From Zunongwangia atlantica 22II14-10F7 (lineage in GTDB: Bacteria > Bacteroidota > Bacteroidia > Flavobacteriales > Flavobacteriaceae): a DNA stretch of 64,000 bases. Both the position numbers and the translations under genes were made by a program. Below, in pieces: positions 1 to 7,532 of this stretch (position 1 is the stretch's first letter; each line of letters begins with the position of its first letter). Location: positions 62,001-126,000 of the forward strand of contig NZ_ARYN01000008.1 of the NCBI RefSeq assembly GCF_002094855.1. The letters run 5' to 3'. The notes under the pieces are model-generated. The model was not told where the DNA came from, searched no databases, and saw only the letters and a program-made list of their open reading frames with translations.

Positions 1-62
1 CCTGTTAGTCTTTATTAAAAGCCTTTGCTTACACGCTTTTTGAAAATTCTTTTTCAAATTTA

Positions 63-79
63 TGTATATTTGATATACA
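63..79. promoter_or_regulatory. Palindrome containing the -7 box of the HxlR gene
   Basis: The sequence TGTATAT-TTG-ATATACA is a perfect 7-3-7 inverted repeat. It contains TATATTTG (65-72), an exact match to the Bacteroidota -7 consensus TAnnTTTG. A TTTG lies at 39-42, 22 nt upstream, slightly farther than the usual spacing. A dimeric repressor bound here would cover the -7 element. Autoregulation by the HxlR protein encoded at 135 is inferred. Confidence 0.55.
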
Positions 80-92
80 AAAGTTAGTAATA

Positions 93-121
93 AACAAAAT
101 GTAAGTGATATACATTTTGTT
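93..121. promoter_or_regulatory. Second palindrome ahead of the HxlR gene
   Basis: AACAAAATGTA-N7-TACATTTTGTT is a perfect 11-bp inverted repeat ending 13 nt before the ATG at 135. Its right arm shares GATATACA with the palindrome at 63-79, so both may bind the same protein. By position it would lie in the mRNA leader and could also form a hairpin there. The operator role is inferred. Confidence 0.5.
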
Positions 122-134
122 AGTATAATTTAGA

Positions 135-485
135 ATGGGAGAATTATTAGATAAAAAGGTTTGCGAAAGCAAATTGGGTGCTATCGATGATGCACTTTAT
201 GCCATTGGCGGTAAATGGAAACTTAAGATCATCATTGCACTTAAAGAAGGAAATAAACGTTTTAATGAACTGCAAAGAGCCTTGGATATTTCGGCCAGAA
301 TGTTATCCAGAGAATTGAAAGATCTTGAACTTAATGGCTTTGTAGATCGCAAAGTATATACCGATACTCCTGTAGTTATAGAATACGAACTTACCGATTA
401 TAGCAATTCTTTATCTGAAATTTTAGAAGCCTTAAGTTCGTGGGGAATTAAACACCGTGAAAAATTAATCGAGGAACGATCTTAA
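135..485 (+). CDS. HxlR-family winged-helix transcriptional regulator
   Basis: This 116-residue protein has the whole HxlR layout: an N-terminal cysteine (Cys10), the conserved AIGGKWKLKII helix (about 23-33), a winged helix-turn-helix around FNELQRALDISARMLSREL, and the wing/terminal segment VVIEYELTDYSNSL. Members are dimeric DNA-binding proteins, often sensing quinones, aldehydes or thiol stress through the N-terminal Cys, and usually control a divergent oxidoreductase gene. Here the divergent gene would lie left of the window. Two strong palindromes (63-79 and 93-121) fill the short upstream region and fit autoregulation. The family is certain. The signal sensed is unknown. Confidence 0.93.
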   Translation: MGELLDKKVCESKLGAIDDALYAIGGKWKLKIIIALKEGNKRFNELQRALDISARMLSRELKDLELNGFVDRKVYTDTPVVIEYELTDYSNSLSEILEALSSWGIKHREKLIEERS

Positions 486-637
486 AAATGAAGTCTACTA
501 AAATCGAAAATCGATAAAAATAACTTCAATTTTAGAAAATAAAGCATACAGCTAAGCGTTATAATTTGGACGAATCTTTTAAGAGAGATTTTCGTTATTT
601 CGATAAAACTGCATTAATCTAACCTAATGTAGCTTGG

Positions 638-666
638 AAAGCCTTTCGTAACTGAAAGGCTTTTTT
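638..666 (+). terminator. Intrinsic terminator
   Basis: The stem AAAGCCTTTC / GAAAGGCTTT (10 bp, 6-nt loop) is followed by a run of T. It is the first strong terminator after the HxlR gene. Confidence 0.75.
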
Positions 667-682
667 AATACCTTATTTAGAA

Positions 683-784
683 TTTTATTGGCACCGCCAA
701 AGGGGTTAATACCTATTGGCTTGCCTCGAAATTAAAAATTTGTTTCCAACGAATGCCTCGAGGGCTTGCCCCAAGGTAGTTTAC
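683..784. repeat. Dispersed intergenic repeat, copy 1
   Basis: This stretch of about 100 bp shares blocks in the same order with 63199-63299: TTTTATTGGC, CCGCCAAAGG, GGCTTGC, TCGAAAT, AATGCCT and TTGCCCCA. It contains small hairpins such as TTGGC-ACC-GCCAA. No reading frame is conserved, so it resembles a REP-like non-coding repeat. A weaker relative lies at 31788-31861. Confidence 0.6.
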
Positions 785-917
785 TCCTCAGTCCTAATGC
801 ATAGTTAGAAATCGCTATCCTTTATACCTTACCAACTTGTCCTAGGTATTATGTATGTTTTGCTAAAGTTTTAAGAGCCAATTTTATAGATAACTCGTTT
901 TCAAAGCATTTCTTTTA

Positions 918-946
918 TTGTTTTTAAGATTTTTTTTCTACTTTTA
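918..946 (+). promoter_or_regulatory. Candidate promoter of the sulfatase gene
   Basis: A TTG (918-920) is followed after 18 nt by TACTTTTA (939-946), one mismatch from the TAnnTTTG consensus. The ATG follows at 976. The surrounding T-rich sequence makes chance matches easy. Confidence 0.4.
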
Positions 947-975
947 ACAAATCCGAAATTTTATTAAATCAAAAC

Positions 976-2694
976 ATGAGTTATTCGAACTATTTTTTGC
1001 CTAAAAAGCTAAATCGATTTATGTCTATTGGGCTTTGTGGGGCACTTGCTTTAAATCTAAGTTGTAAAAATGCTGCTGAAACTAACGAAGATCAGGAAGA
1101 TGAACGTCCAAATATCGTGGTGATCATGGCCGATGATCTTGGGTTTTCAGATCTTGGAAGTTATGGTGGCGAAATTAATACGCCCAGTTTAGATCGTTTA
1201 GCTGAAAACGGACTCCGTTTCAACTCCTTCTATAATACTTCTCGTTGTTGCCCAAGTAGAGCAGCTTTATTAACGGGGCAATATCCACATCAGGCAGGAA
1301 TTGGTAGAATGACAATGGATATGGGAAAACCTGGTTATCGTGGAACCTTAGATTCTAACACAGTAACGATTGCTGAAGCTCTAAAACTTGCGGGATATCA
1401 AACGGCGATGACGGGAAAATGGCATGTTTCAGAAACAAATACATTAAATAACGAAGCTCAGTTAAAATGGTTGAGTCATCAGGAAGAGCATGGTGCATTC
1501 TCAGATACACTAACTTATCCAACCTCAAGAGGTTTTGATAAATACTACGGAAATATTTGGGGAGTTGTAGATTACTTTGATCCATTCAGTTTAGTAAATG
1601 GAACAGAGCAGGTAAAAGAAGTTCCTGAAGATTTCTATTACACCGATGCTATTGGTGATACTGCAGTGGCTTATGTAGACGATTTTGTACAAAAAAAGGA
1701 TCCATTTTTTCTTTATGTAGCCCATTGTGCGCCGCACTGGCCACTTATGGCTCCAGAAGAGGAGATTGCAAAATATAAAGATACTTTCAAAGGTTGGCGC
1801 CAAACCCGTGAAGATCGTTATAAAAGACTGGTAGAGAAAGGTATTTTACAGGGCGATATCGCAAAACTTTCAGAATTTATGTTTAAGGACCTTAACTGGG
1901 AAGAAAATGTAAATGAAAAATGGGATAGCCAGGCAATGGCCGTTCATGCGGCAATGGTAGATCGTATGGATCAAAATATTGGGAAGCTTATTGATAAGTT
2001 AGAAGAAACAGGTGAATTAGATAATACGGTAATCTTTTTTATGTCTGATAACGGAGCAAGCTCTGAGCGTCCATCACAATACGGTCCAGGTTTCGATCGT
2101 GCCGGCCAAACAAGAGATGGTAGAGAAGTTGCTTTTCCGGTAGATAAAAGTGAAGAAGCCTTGCCGGGATCGCAGGTAGTACATTCGGGTATTGGTCCGC
2201 AATGGGCAAATACGGCAAACACGCCATTTAGATATTGGAAAGCCAGGGTTTACGAAGGCGGAATCACTTCCCCTTTTATTGTTCACTGGCCAAAAGGAAT
2301 TAAAGAAAAAGGAATTGTAAAAACTCAGGCAGCTCATATTATTGATATTATGCCTACGATTTTAGATCTCGCGAATGTGGATTATCCTGAAAAATTTGAA
2401 GGTAGAAATATTACTGCTACTGAAGGTAAATCTATGCTTCCTGTAATTACAGGAGCCTCTGAAGAAAATGTAAACGACGTTCTTTTTTGGGAACATTTTG
2501 GATCCAGAGCCTTAAGAAAAGGAGATTGGAAAGCCGTAAAACTCGACGGAAATTCTAACTGGGAATTATACAATCTTGCTGAAGATCGCACCGAACTTAA
2601 TGATCTTGCTGCAACAAACCCTGAAAAGTTAGAAGAATTAAAAGCTGAATGGGATAAACTCGCCAAAAAGACAGATGTTTTCCCGATGCCTTAA
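976..2694 (+). CDS. Exported arylsulfatase (family S1, formylglycine-dependent), lipoprotein
   Basis: This 572-residue type I sulfatase would cleave sulfate esters, probably from sulfated polysaccharide. The N-terminus carries a lipoprotein signal ending in LNLSC (Cys30). The metal site begins with PNIVVIMADDLG (Asp53 and Asp54). The activating motif is CCPSR at 91-95, so Cys91 would be converted to formylglycine by a separate maturase, which is not in this window. A GKWH motif follows, and the C-terminal sulfatase domain ends near the stop. It precedes the GH92 mannosidase on the same strand but is separated by a terminator-like hairpin (2736-2770). Family assignment is very strong. The substrate is not determined. 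Confidence 0.93.
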   Translation: MSYSNYFLPKKLNRFMSIGLCGALALNLSCKNAAETNEDQEDERPNIVVIMADDLGFSDLGSYGGEINTPSLDRLAENGLRFNSFYNTSRCCPSRAALLTGQYPHQAGIGRMTMDMGKPGYRGTLDSNTVTIAEALKLAGYQTAMTGKWHVSETNTLNNEAQLKWLSHQEEHGAFSDTLTYPTSRGFDKYYGNIWGVVDYFDPFSLVNGTEQVKEVPEDFYYTDAIGDTAVAYVDDFVQKKDPFFLYVAHCAPHWPLMAPEEEIAKYKDTFKGWRQTREDRYKRLVEKGILQGDIAKLSEFMFKDLNWEENVNEKWDSQAMAVHAAMVDRMDQNIGKLIDKLEETGELDNTVIFFMSDNGASSERPSQYGPGFDRAGQTRDGREVAFPVDKSEEALPGSQVVHSGIGPQWANTANTPFRYWKARVYEGGITSPFIVHWPKGIKEKGIVKTQAAHIIDIMPTILDLANVDYPEKFEGRNITATEGKSMLPVITGASEENVNDVLFWEHFGSRALRKGDWKAVKLDGNSNWELYNLAEDRTELNDLAATNPEKLEELKAEWDKLAKKTDVFPMP

Positions 2695-2735
2695 AACGCA
2701 AATTTGTACAGTTTGATTGATTATAGTTAATTTTT

Positions 2736-2770
2736 AGGAAACCTTGCTTTGCTAGGTTTCCTTTAATTTT
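2736..2770 (+). terminator. Intrinsic terminator after the sulfatase gene
   Basis: The stem AGGAAACCT / AGGTTTCCT (9 bp, 9-nt loop) is followed by TTTAATTTTAT. It separates the sulfatase gene from the GH92 gene, although read-through is possible. Confidence 0.65.
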
Positions 2771-2805
2771 ATCACCAATTTCGAAAAATCTAAATTACCC
2801 TAGTT

Positions 2806-4878
2806 ATGAAAAGAATTATTGCTGCAATTACTGTAGCACTATTTATGGCATGCCAGCCGAAATCTGAAGAAAAAGCTTCTAAATCGACCAATATTACCAA
2901 TAAGGTAAATGTTTTTTTAGGATCATCGGGAGATCACGGGCAAATGTCCCCGTCAGCTTCAACTCCTTTTAATATGATGAGTATCGGGCCGCAAACCAAT
3001 CCGCATAACCATACAGGTTACGAGCATTATGCAAAAGAATTTGATGGTTTTACCCATACGCATTTAGAAGGTGTTGGTTGCACCGGTAGTGGTGGTAATA
3101 TATTAATCAAACCAATTTTAGAGGATAATAAGGATACTCAATTACTTAAAACTTCAGAGCATGCAAAACCGGGATTTTACGAAGTCAGTTTTGAAAACGG
3201 TATCGATGCTGCGATGAGCGTAACACATAATTTTGGGATTCATCAGTATAATTTTAATGGCGAAAAAGGAGGATTGTATATCGATCTTTCATTTGCACTT
3301 TCCAATAGATTTGTTTCCGAAGAACATGAAATTCAGGATAACAAAATAAGCGGAGTTATAGATACTAAAACTACCTGCCACGCCGGGACGTATCGTTTTT
3401 ATTATGAAATTCAACTTAAAAATATTGCTGAAATTTCTGAAACATCAGATCATGCTTTAATTGCAACAGCAAAAGATAATTCTAGAGAAGTACAGGTTTT
3501 AATAGGATTTTCCTCGGTTTCTAAGGAATATGCGTCACTAAAAATTGAAGATACTTCTTACGAAAACCTGAAAAAGGAAGCTAATGCCGAATGGGAAAAA
3601 GCCTTAAGCCGAATAACTGTTGAAGGGGAAGAGGATCGTGAGGATCTTTTCTATTCATTATTATATCGCGGTTTGCAATCGCCGTATATCGTTTCTGAAG
3701 AAGATGGTACTTATCCTGCCATCGACGGAACGCTTCAAAAAACTGAAGGAACCATTTACAGTGGTTGGGCGATTTGGGATAATTATCGCGAGCAGTTACC
3801 AATGTTGTCTATGGCTTATCCAGATCGTTATGGCGATATTGTAAAATCTATAGAGAATTTATATGCCTTCGGAAAGAAAAACTGGGCAACAGAGCATGAA
3901 CCTGCACCAACAGTAAGAACAGAACATGCAATGGTGGTTTTACTGGATGCATATAATAAAGGTTACGAAGTAGATATTAAAAGAATTAAAGATTCTTTAG
4001 TTAAGGATGCTGAAAGTTTAGATTATGGCGCACCAGATAAAGCTTTAGAATCTTCTTACGATAATTGGGCGATGGCGCAATTAATGAAGATCGATGGCGA
4101 TACCGCCTTGTACAACAAATACTTAAAAAAGGCACTGAATTATAAGGAATATTGGAATAAAGATTTTAAGGATATTACGCGTAATGATGTAGATCGTATG
4201 CAAGCCAGAGGCTTGTACCAGGGAACGATCTGGCAATATCGCTGGTTTGTGCCTTTCGATTTAAACGGACTTAAACAATTAGCGGGTGGTGAAGATCAGT
4301 TCTTGGAAGAATTAGATATGTTTTTCAACAATCATAATTACAACCATGCTAACCAGCCAGATTTGCAGGTTCCGGGGATGTACAATGCAACTAAAGAACC
4401 TTGGAAATCTCAGGAATTATATCGCAAAATAATGCTGGATACCATGGTGCAGGCTTATTTTAATGATAATAGTAAAGGAATAGATCCTTATGTTGGCAGG
4501 ATTTATCAAAATAAACCAAAAGGATATATAAGAACTATGGATGATGATGCGGGCACAATGTCATCATGGTTTGTAATGCGAAGTTTAGGGCTTTCGCCGG
4601 CTAATATTGGGAATCCTGTTTATTATTTAACGGCACCGATATTCAAGGAAATGTCCATAAACTATCCCGAAGGAAAAACTTTTAAAATTAGCGTAGCGAA
4701 TTACGATAAAGATCATTTTTATGTTGAAAGTGCTACATTAAATGGTGAAGCATTAAACCGAAATTGGTTAACACAGCAGGAAATTTTAGAAGGAGGAGAA
4801 TTGATAATTAAAACTTCTGCAACTCCTAATAAAGAATGGGGAGTTAACGAAAGCTGGGTTTCTTCAATTAAAGATTAA
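2806..4878 (+). CDS. GH92 family alpha-mannosidase, lipoprotein
   Basis: This 690-residue exo-alpha-mannosidase-like protein has a short lipoprotein signal ending in LFMAC (Cys16). It carries GH92 hallmarks: an N-terminal beta-sandwich starting near VNVFLGSSGDHGQMSPSASTPF, the THTHLEGVGCTGSGG segment, and the catalytic-barrel block DDDAGTMSSWFVMRSLGLSP, equivalent to the family's GxDDxGxMSAWYV segment. GH92 enzymes are calcium-dependent and inverting, and trim mannose from glycans. Its place after a sulfatase suggests degradation of a sulfated mannose-bearing glycan. No SusC/SusD pair is nearby, so it is not in a complete polysaccharide utilisation locus. It ends at a perfect terminator. Confidence 0.9.
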   Translation: MKRIIAAITVALFMACQPKSEEKASKSTNITNKVNVFLGSSGDHGQMSPSASTPFNMMSIGPQTNPHNHTGYEHYAKEFDGFTHTHLEGVGCTGSGGNILIKPILEDNKDTQLLKTSEHAKPGFYEVSFENGIDAAMSVTHNFGIHQYNFNGEKGGLYIDLSFALSNRFVSEEHEIQDNKISGVIDTKTTCHAGTYRFYYEIQLKNIAEISETSDHALIATAKDNSREVQVLIGFSSVSKEYASLKIEDTSYENLKKEANAEWEKALSRITVEGEEDREDLFYSLLYRGLQSPYIVSEEDGTYPAIDGTLQKTEGTIYSGWAIWDNYREQLPMLSMAYPDRYGDIVKSIENLYAFGKKNWATEHEPAPTVRTEHAMVVLLDAYNKGYEVDIKRIKDSLVKDAESLDYGAPDKALESSYDNWAMAQLMKIDGDTALYNKYLKKALNYKEYWNKDFKDITRNDVDRMQARGLYQGTIWQYRWFVPFDLNGLKQLAGGEDQFLEELDMFFNNHNYNHANQPDLQVPGMYNATKEPWKSQELYRKIMLDTMVQAYFNDNSKGIDPYVGRIYQNKPKGYIRTMDDDAGTMSSWFVMRSLGLSPANIGNPVYYLTAPIFKEMSINYPEGKTFKISVANYDKDHFYVESATLNGEALNRNWLTQQEILEGGELIIKTSATPNKEWGVNESWVSSIKD

Positions 4879-4897
4879 AATTATTAAAGAAAAATGT

Positions 4898-4927
4898 AAA
4901 GGCTGATAGTACTATCAGCCTTTTTTT
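4898..4927 (+). terminator. Intrinsic terminator after the GH92 gene
   Basis: GGCTGATAG-TA-CTATCAGCC is a perfect inverted repeat flanked by A on the left and seven T on the right. Confidence 0.9.
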
Positions 4928-5076
4928 ATGATTTTTCCTTAAAGTATTGTTCAAATTTGCAGTTAGAGTTTTGTGTTTTCCTGATTTTATTTAATTTAAG
5001 CCCAAAATTGAGTTTTGTGGTCTTTGCTACAATATCCTGGCAAAAAACTTGTTATAGATAAGTCACAAAGAGTACG

Positions 5077-5721
5077 ATGATGTTGGTAGAAATGCTAAAT
5101 TATAGATATCAAGAACATACTTCTGTTATAAGGTTGGCTATGGATCATTGCCATAACTTACTTAATAACAGTAGGTGTGGTAAATTGCCATATCATAATA
5201 TACAGCATACTTTCGAGGTATATCAATACGTGCAACGAATTGCAGATTACGAGAATCTTACTCCAGAAGAGAAAGAAATCGTTGTTTTGGCTTCACTTTT
5301 TCATGATACCGGCAATAGCAACACTTATAAAGGACACGAAAAAGTTAGTGCAGATAATGCCTATGCTTTTTTATCGAATATTGGTTATCCTGAAGAAAAT
5401 ATAGAAAAAGTATGCTCTTGCATTAAAGCAACACAAATGCCGCAGGCGCCAAAAAACAAGATCGAGGAGATTCTTTGCGATGCAGATCTGGCTCATTTAG
5501 GAACTAATGCCTTTAGATCTAAAAATAAATTATTACGATCTGAATGGTTTAAGTGCTTCAATAAAAATTATACCGATAAAGAGTGGTTAGAGAATAATAT
5601 CTGCTTTCTAGAGTCACATTCTTATTTTACCAGTTACGGTAAAGACATTTTACTTCCGAAGAAACAAAAAAACTTACAATTACTTAAACAAGCTTATAAC
5701 AGGTTGTTAGCAAAACAATAG
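5077..5721 (+). CDS. HD-domain metal-dependent phosphohydrolase
   Basis: This 214-residue soluble protein is a single HD domain. The metal ligands are visible: His44 in HNIQHTFEV, the His76-Asp77 pair in LFHDTG, a further His in KGHEKVS, and an Asp in LCDADLAHLG. Proteins of this type hydrolyse phosphate esters or nucleotides, but the substrate of this group is not known to me. It is a lone gene about 70 bp before the Crp/Fnr gene on the same strand, so co-transcription with that regulator is possible. Either of two adjacent ATG codons could be the start. Confidence 0.8.
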   Translation: MMLVEMLNYRYQEHTSVIRLAMDHCHNLLNNSRCGKLPYHNIQHTFEVYQYVQRIADYENLTPEEKEIVVLASLFHDTGNSNTYKGHEKVSADNAYAFLSNIGYPEENIEKVCSCIKATQMPQAPKNKIEEILCDADLAHLGTNAFRSKNKLLRSEWFKCFNKNYTDKEWLENNICFLESHSYFTSYGKDILLPKKQKNLQLLKQAYNRLLAKQ

Positions 5722-5792
5722 CCTTTATTTCATCGAAAATCGAAATTAAGTCGGTTGCTTTTTTTAATTTAGAAGCTTAATCCTTCATCCCA

Positions 5793-6425
5793 ATGCTAGA
5801 GAAATTAAAAGAAGCTTATCATTTTATTTTTGAAGATGAATTGCTTAACGAGATCGATAGATCTGGACAGCTAAAAGAATTTAAGGCTGGAGAAATGATT
5901 ATCGATTTTGGCGATTATCTTAAATCGATGCCTTTACTTTTAGATGGTGCGATTAAAGTGTTAAGAGAAGATAGCGATGGGGATGAATTGTTACTTTATT
6001 TTTTGGAACGTGGTGATACCTGCGCGATGACCTTAAGTTGCTGCCTGGGTACAACAAAAAGTGAAATTAGAGCAGTTGCTGAAAAGGATACCACGCTAAT
6101 TATGATTCCTATTGAAAAAATGGAAGAGTGGACGGCACAATATAAAACCTGGAGAAATTTTGTTTTTGAAAGTTACCACACGCGTTTAACTGAAATGCTG
6201 GATACTATAGACACCATTGCATTTTTAAATATGGACGAGCGTATTATGAAGTATCTTCAGGATAAAGCCAAGATCAATCAGGATGAGGTAGTGAGCAGCA
6301 CACATCAGCAAATCGCTTATGATTTACATACTTCTAGAGTAGTGGTTTCCAGAATTCTTAAAAAATTAGAGATCGAAGGAAAAATAAAACTTAACCGTAA
6401 CCAAATCGAAGTTTTAGATCTTTGA
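5793..6425 (+). CDS. Crp/Fnr-family regulator, candidate controller of the sulfur regulon
   Basis: This 210-residue protein has an N-terminal cyclic-nucleotide-binding fold (about 15-130, with PLLLDGAIKVLREDSDGDELLLYFL and ERGDTCAM) and a C-terminal winged helix (about 150-205). The recognition helix reads TSRVVVSRILKKLE, with Val where classical Fnr has Glu. A cysteine cluster Cys77, Cys83 and Cys84 (DTCAMTLSCCLG) lies in the sensor domain, and the Fnr-type N-terminal Fe-S cysteines are absent. It is 80 bp before the TauE/SafE gene, whose promoter carries a GTAAC-N4-GTTAC palindrome. I infer that it binds that palindrome at three promoters in the window and senses a reactive sulfur or redox signal through the cysteines. 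Confidence 0.9.
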   Translation: MLEKLKEAYHFIFEDELLNEIDRSGQLKEFKAGEMIIDFGDYLKSMPLLLDGAIKVLREDSDGDELLLYFLERGDTCAMTLSCCLGTTKSEIRAVAEKDTTLIMIPIEKMEEWTAQYKTWRNFVFESYHTRLTEMLDTIDTIAFLNMDERIMKYLQDKAKINQDEVVSSTHQQIAYDLHTSRVVVSRILKKLEIEGKIKLNRNQIEVLDL

Positions 6426-6445
6426 TTTTCCAATTAAATATCTTT

Positions 6446-6459
6446 GTAACACAAGTTAC
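6446..6459. promoter_or_regulatory. Crp/Fnr-type operator 1, TauE/SafE promoter
   Basis: GTAAC-ACAA-GTTAC is a perfect palindrome. Its 3' end is 22 nt before the -7 box TATATTTG (6482-6489). With a start site about 5 nt after that box, the palindrome is centred near -41 and covers the place of the -33 element, which is missing. This is the class II activator arrangement. The same element with the same spacing occurs at 19879 and 28716. Confidence 0.8.
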
Positions 6460-6481
6460 TGTAGTCCTTCTTTAAGCCCAA

Positions 6482-6489
6482 TATATTTG
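6482..6489 (+). promoter_or_regulatory. -7 box of the TauE/SafE gene
   Basis: TATATTTG matches TAnnTTTG exactly and lies 17 nt before the ATG. There is no TTTG at the -33 position, which is taken up by the palindrome, so the promoter probably depends on an activator. Confidence 0.7.
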
Positions 6490-6506
6490 CCCTAGAAATT
6501 ATTAGA

Positions 6507-7322
6507 ATGGAGATAACTCAGATTTTAGGATTTATTAGCGCATTAATTATTGGTTTGGTTTTAGGTTTAACTGGCGGTGGTGGATCTATTTTAACCGTTC
6601 CTGTATTTGTTTATATTTTGCATATAAACCCTGTTACCGCTACGGCCTATTCACTTTTCGTAGTTGGATCCAGCTCGGCTGTAGGAGCGATCGATAATTT
6701 TAATAAAGGCCGAATCGATTTTAAAAGTTCTTTAATTTTTGCCATTCCGGCAGTGATTGCCATTTTTTCTACCCGTAAATATTTACTTCCGTCTATCCCG
6801 CATCATATTGCAAATCTGGGAAATTTCGAGCTTACCAAAGATTTAATGATCATGAGCTTTTTTGCGATTTTAATGTTGGTAGCTTCAGCTTCAATGATTT
6901 TAAGAAAGAAAAAAGAATGTATAGATTGTGAAAATGAACCTACAGATACCAAGACTGGATTAATGATTATTCTAGGAGCTTTAACCGGATTGGTAACTGG
7001 TTTGGTGGGTGCTGGTGGCGGATTTATTATTGTGCCCATATTAGTTTTTCTGGCAGGTTTAAATATGAAAGAAGCGGTAGGAACTTCACTTTTCATTATA
7101 GCTATCAATTCAATTATTGGGTTTTTGGGTGATCTGGGTCATATGGAAATCGATTGGGTTTTTCTTATTCTGTTTACCATTATCTCTGTAGTTGGAATTT
7201 TCTTCGGAATTTATCTTAGCCGATTTATCAATTCACATAAGCTTAAAAAGGCTTTTGGCTGGATGGTTTTGGTAATGGGAATCTATATTTTATGGATGGA
7301 ATTATCTGGAAGCGGAATTTGA
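6507..7322 (+). CDS. TauE/SafE-family sulfite/organosulfur exporter
   Basis: This 271-residue inner-membrane protein has about eight transmembrane helices and the internal duplication typical of TauE/SafE: GLTGGGGSILTVPVF near residue 20 and GLVGAGGGFIIVPIL in the second half. Characterised relatives export sulfite, sulfoacetate or other sulfur anions. It follows the Crp/Fnr gene and has its own promoter with a perfect GTAAC-N4-GTTAC operator. The shared operator with a persulfide dioxygenase operon suggests that it expels sulfite formed by persulfide oxidation. The family is clear. The substrate is inferred. Confidence 0.9.
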   Translation: MEITQILGFISALIIGLVLGLTGGGGSILTVPVFVYILHINPVTATAYSLFVVGSSSAVGAIDNFNKGRIDFKSSLIFAIPAVIAIFSTRKYLLPSIPHHIANLGNFELTKDLMIMSFFAILMLVASASMILRKKKECIDCENEPTDTKTGLMIILGALTGLVTGLVGAGGGFIIVPILVFLAGLNMKEAVGTSLFIIAINSIIGFLGDLGHMEIDWVFLILFTIISVVGIFFGIYLSRFINSHKLKKAFGWMVLVMGIYILWMELSGSGI

Positions 7323-7532
7323 TATCTTCATCCTAAGATTGGTTATTTTGGCGAAGGATTCTTAAAATTTTCAGATTAGAAGATATAATATCATAATTAA
7401 CAAAAGTTCGGTTTAAAATTCTGGATTTTACTGGGTTTAAAACACCGAGATTCCTTAAATTTAAAGGTAATTATAAAGTTTTTCCTCAAAAAGATAATGC
7501 GCTTAAAAACAGCGTATTTCAAAACCAAATAA

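Larger units (their letters stand above)
485..976. other. Long intergenic region with a terminator and a dispersed repeat
   Basis: No convincing gene is present. The stretch holds a factor-independent terminator (638-666), one copy of an approximately 100-bp dispersed repeat (683-784), and a promoter-like element just before the sulfatase gene (918-946). The terminator lies about 150 nt after the HxlR stop, so the HxlR transcript may carry a long 3' UTR, or a small RNA could be encoded there. I see no evidence that decides this. Confidence 0.6.

Noticed and set aside
5077-5721. The HD-domain protein as a member of a cyclic-nucleotide defence system
   Set aside because: No cyclase, membrane effector or other defence gene is nearby, and the HD domain alone does not support it.
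6803-7108. A 101-codon open frame antisense to the TauE/SafE gene
   Set aside because: It is a mirror of the hydrophobic codons of the real gene. It shows no domain, signal or own promoter.
7397-7410. TTAAC-AAAA-GTTCG upstream of cydA as a fourth copy of the sulfur-regulon operator
   Set aside because: It differs at three of ten arm bases, no -7 box lies 22 nt downstream, and the cydA start is about 125 nt away.
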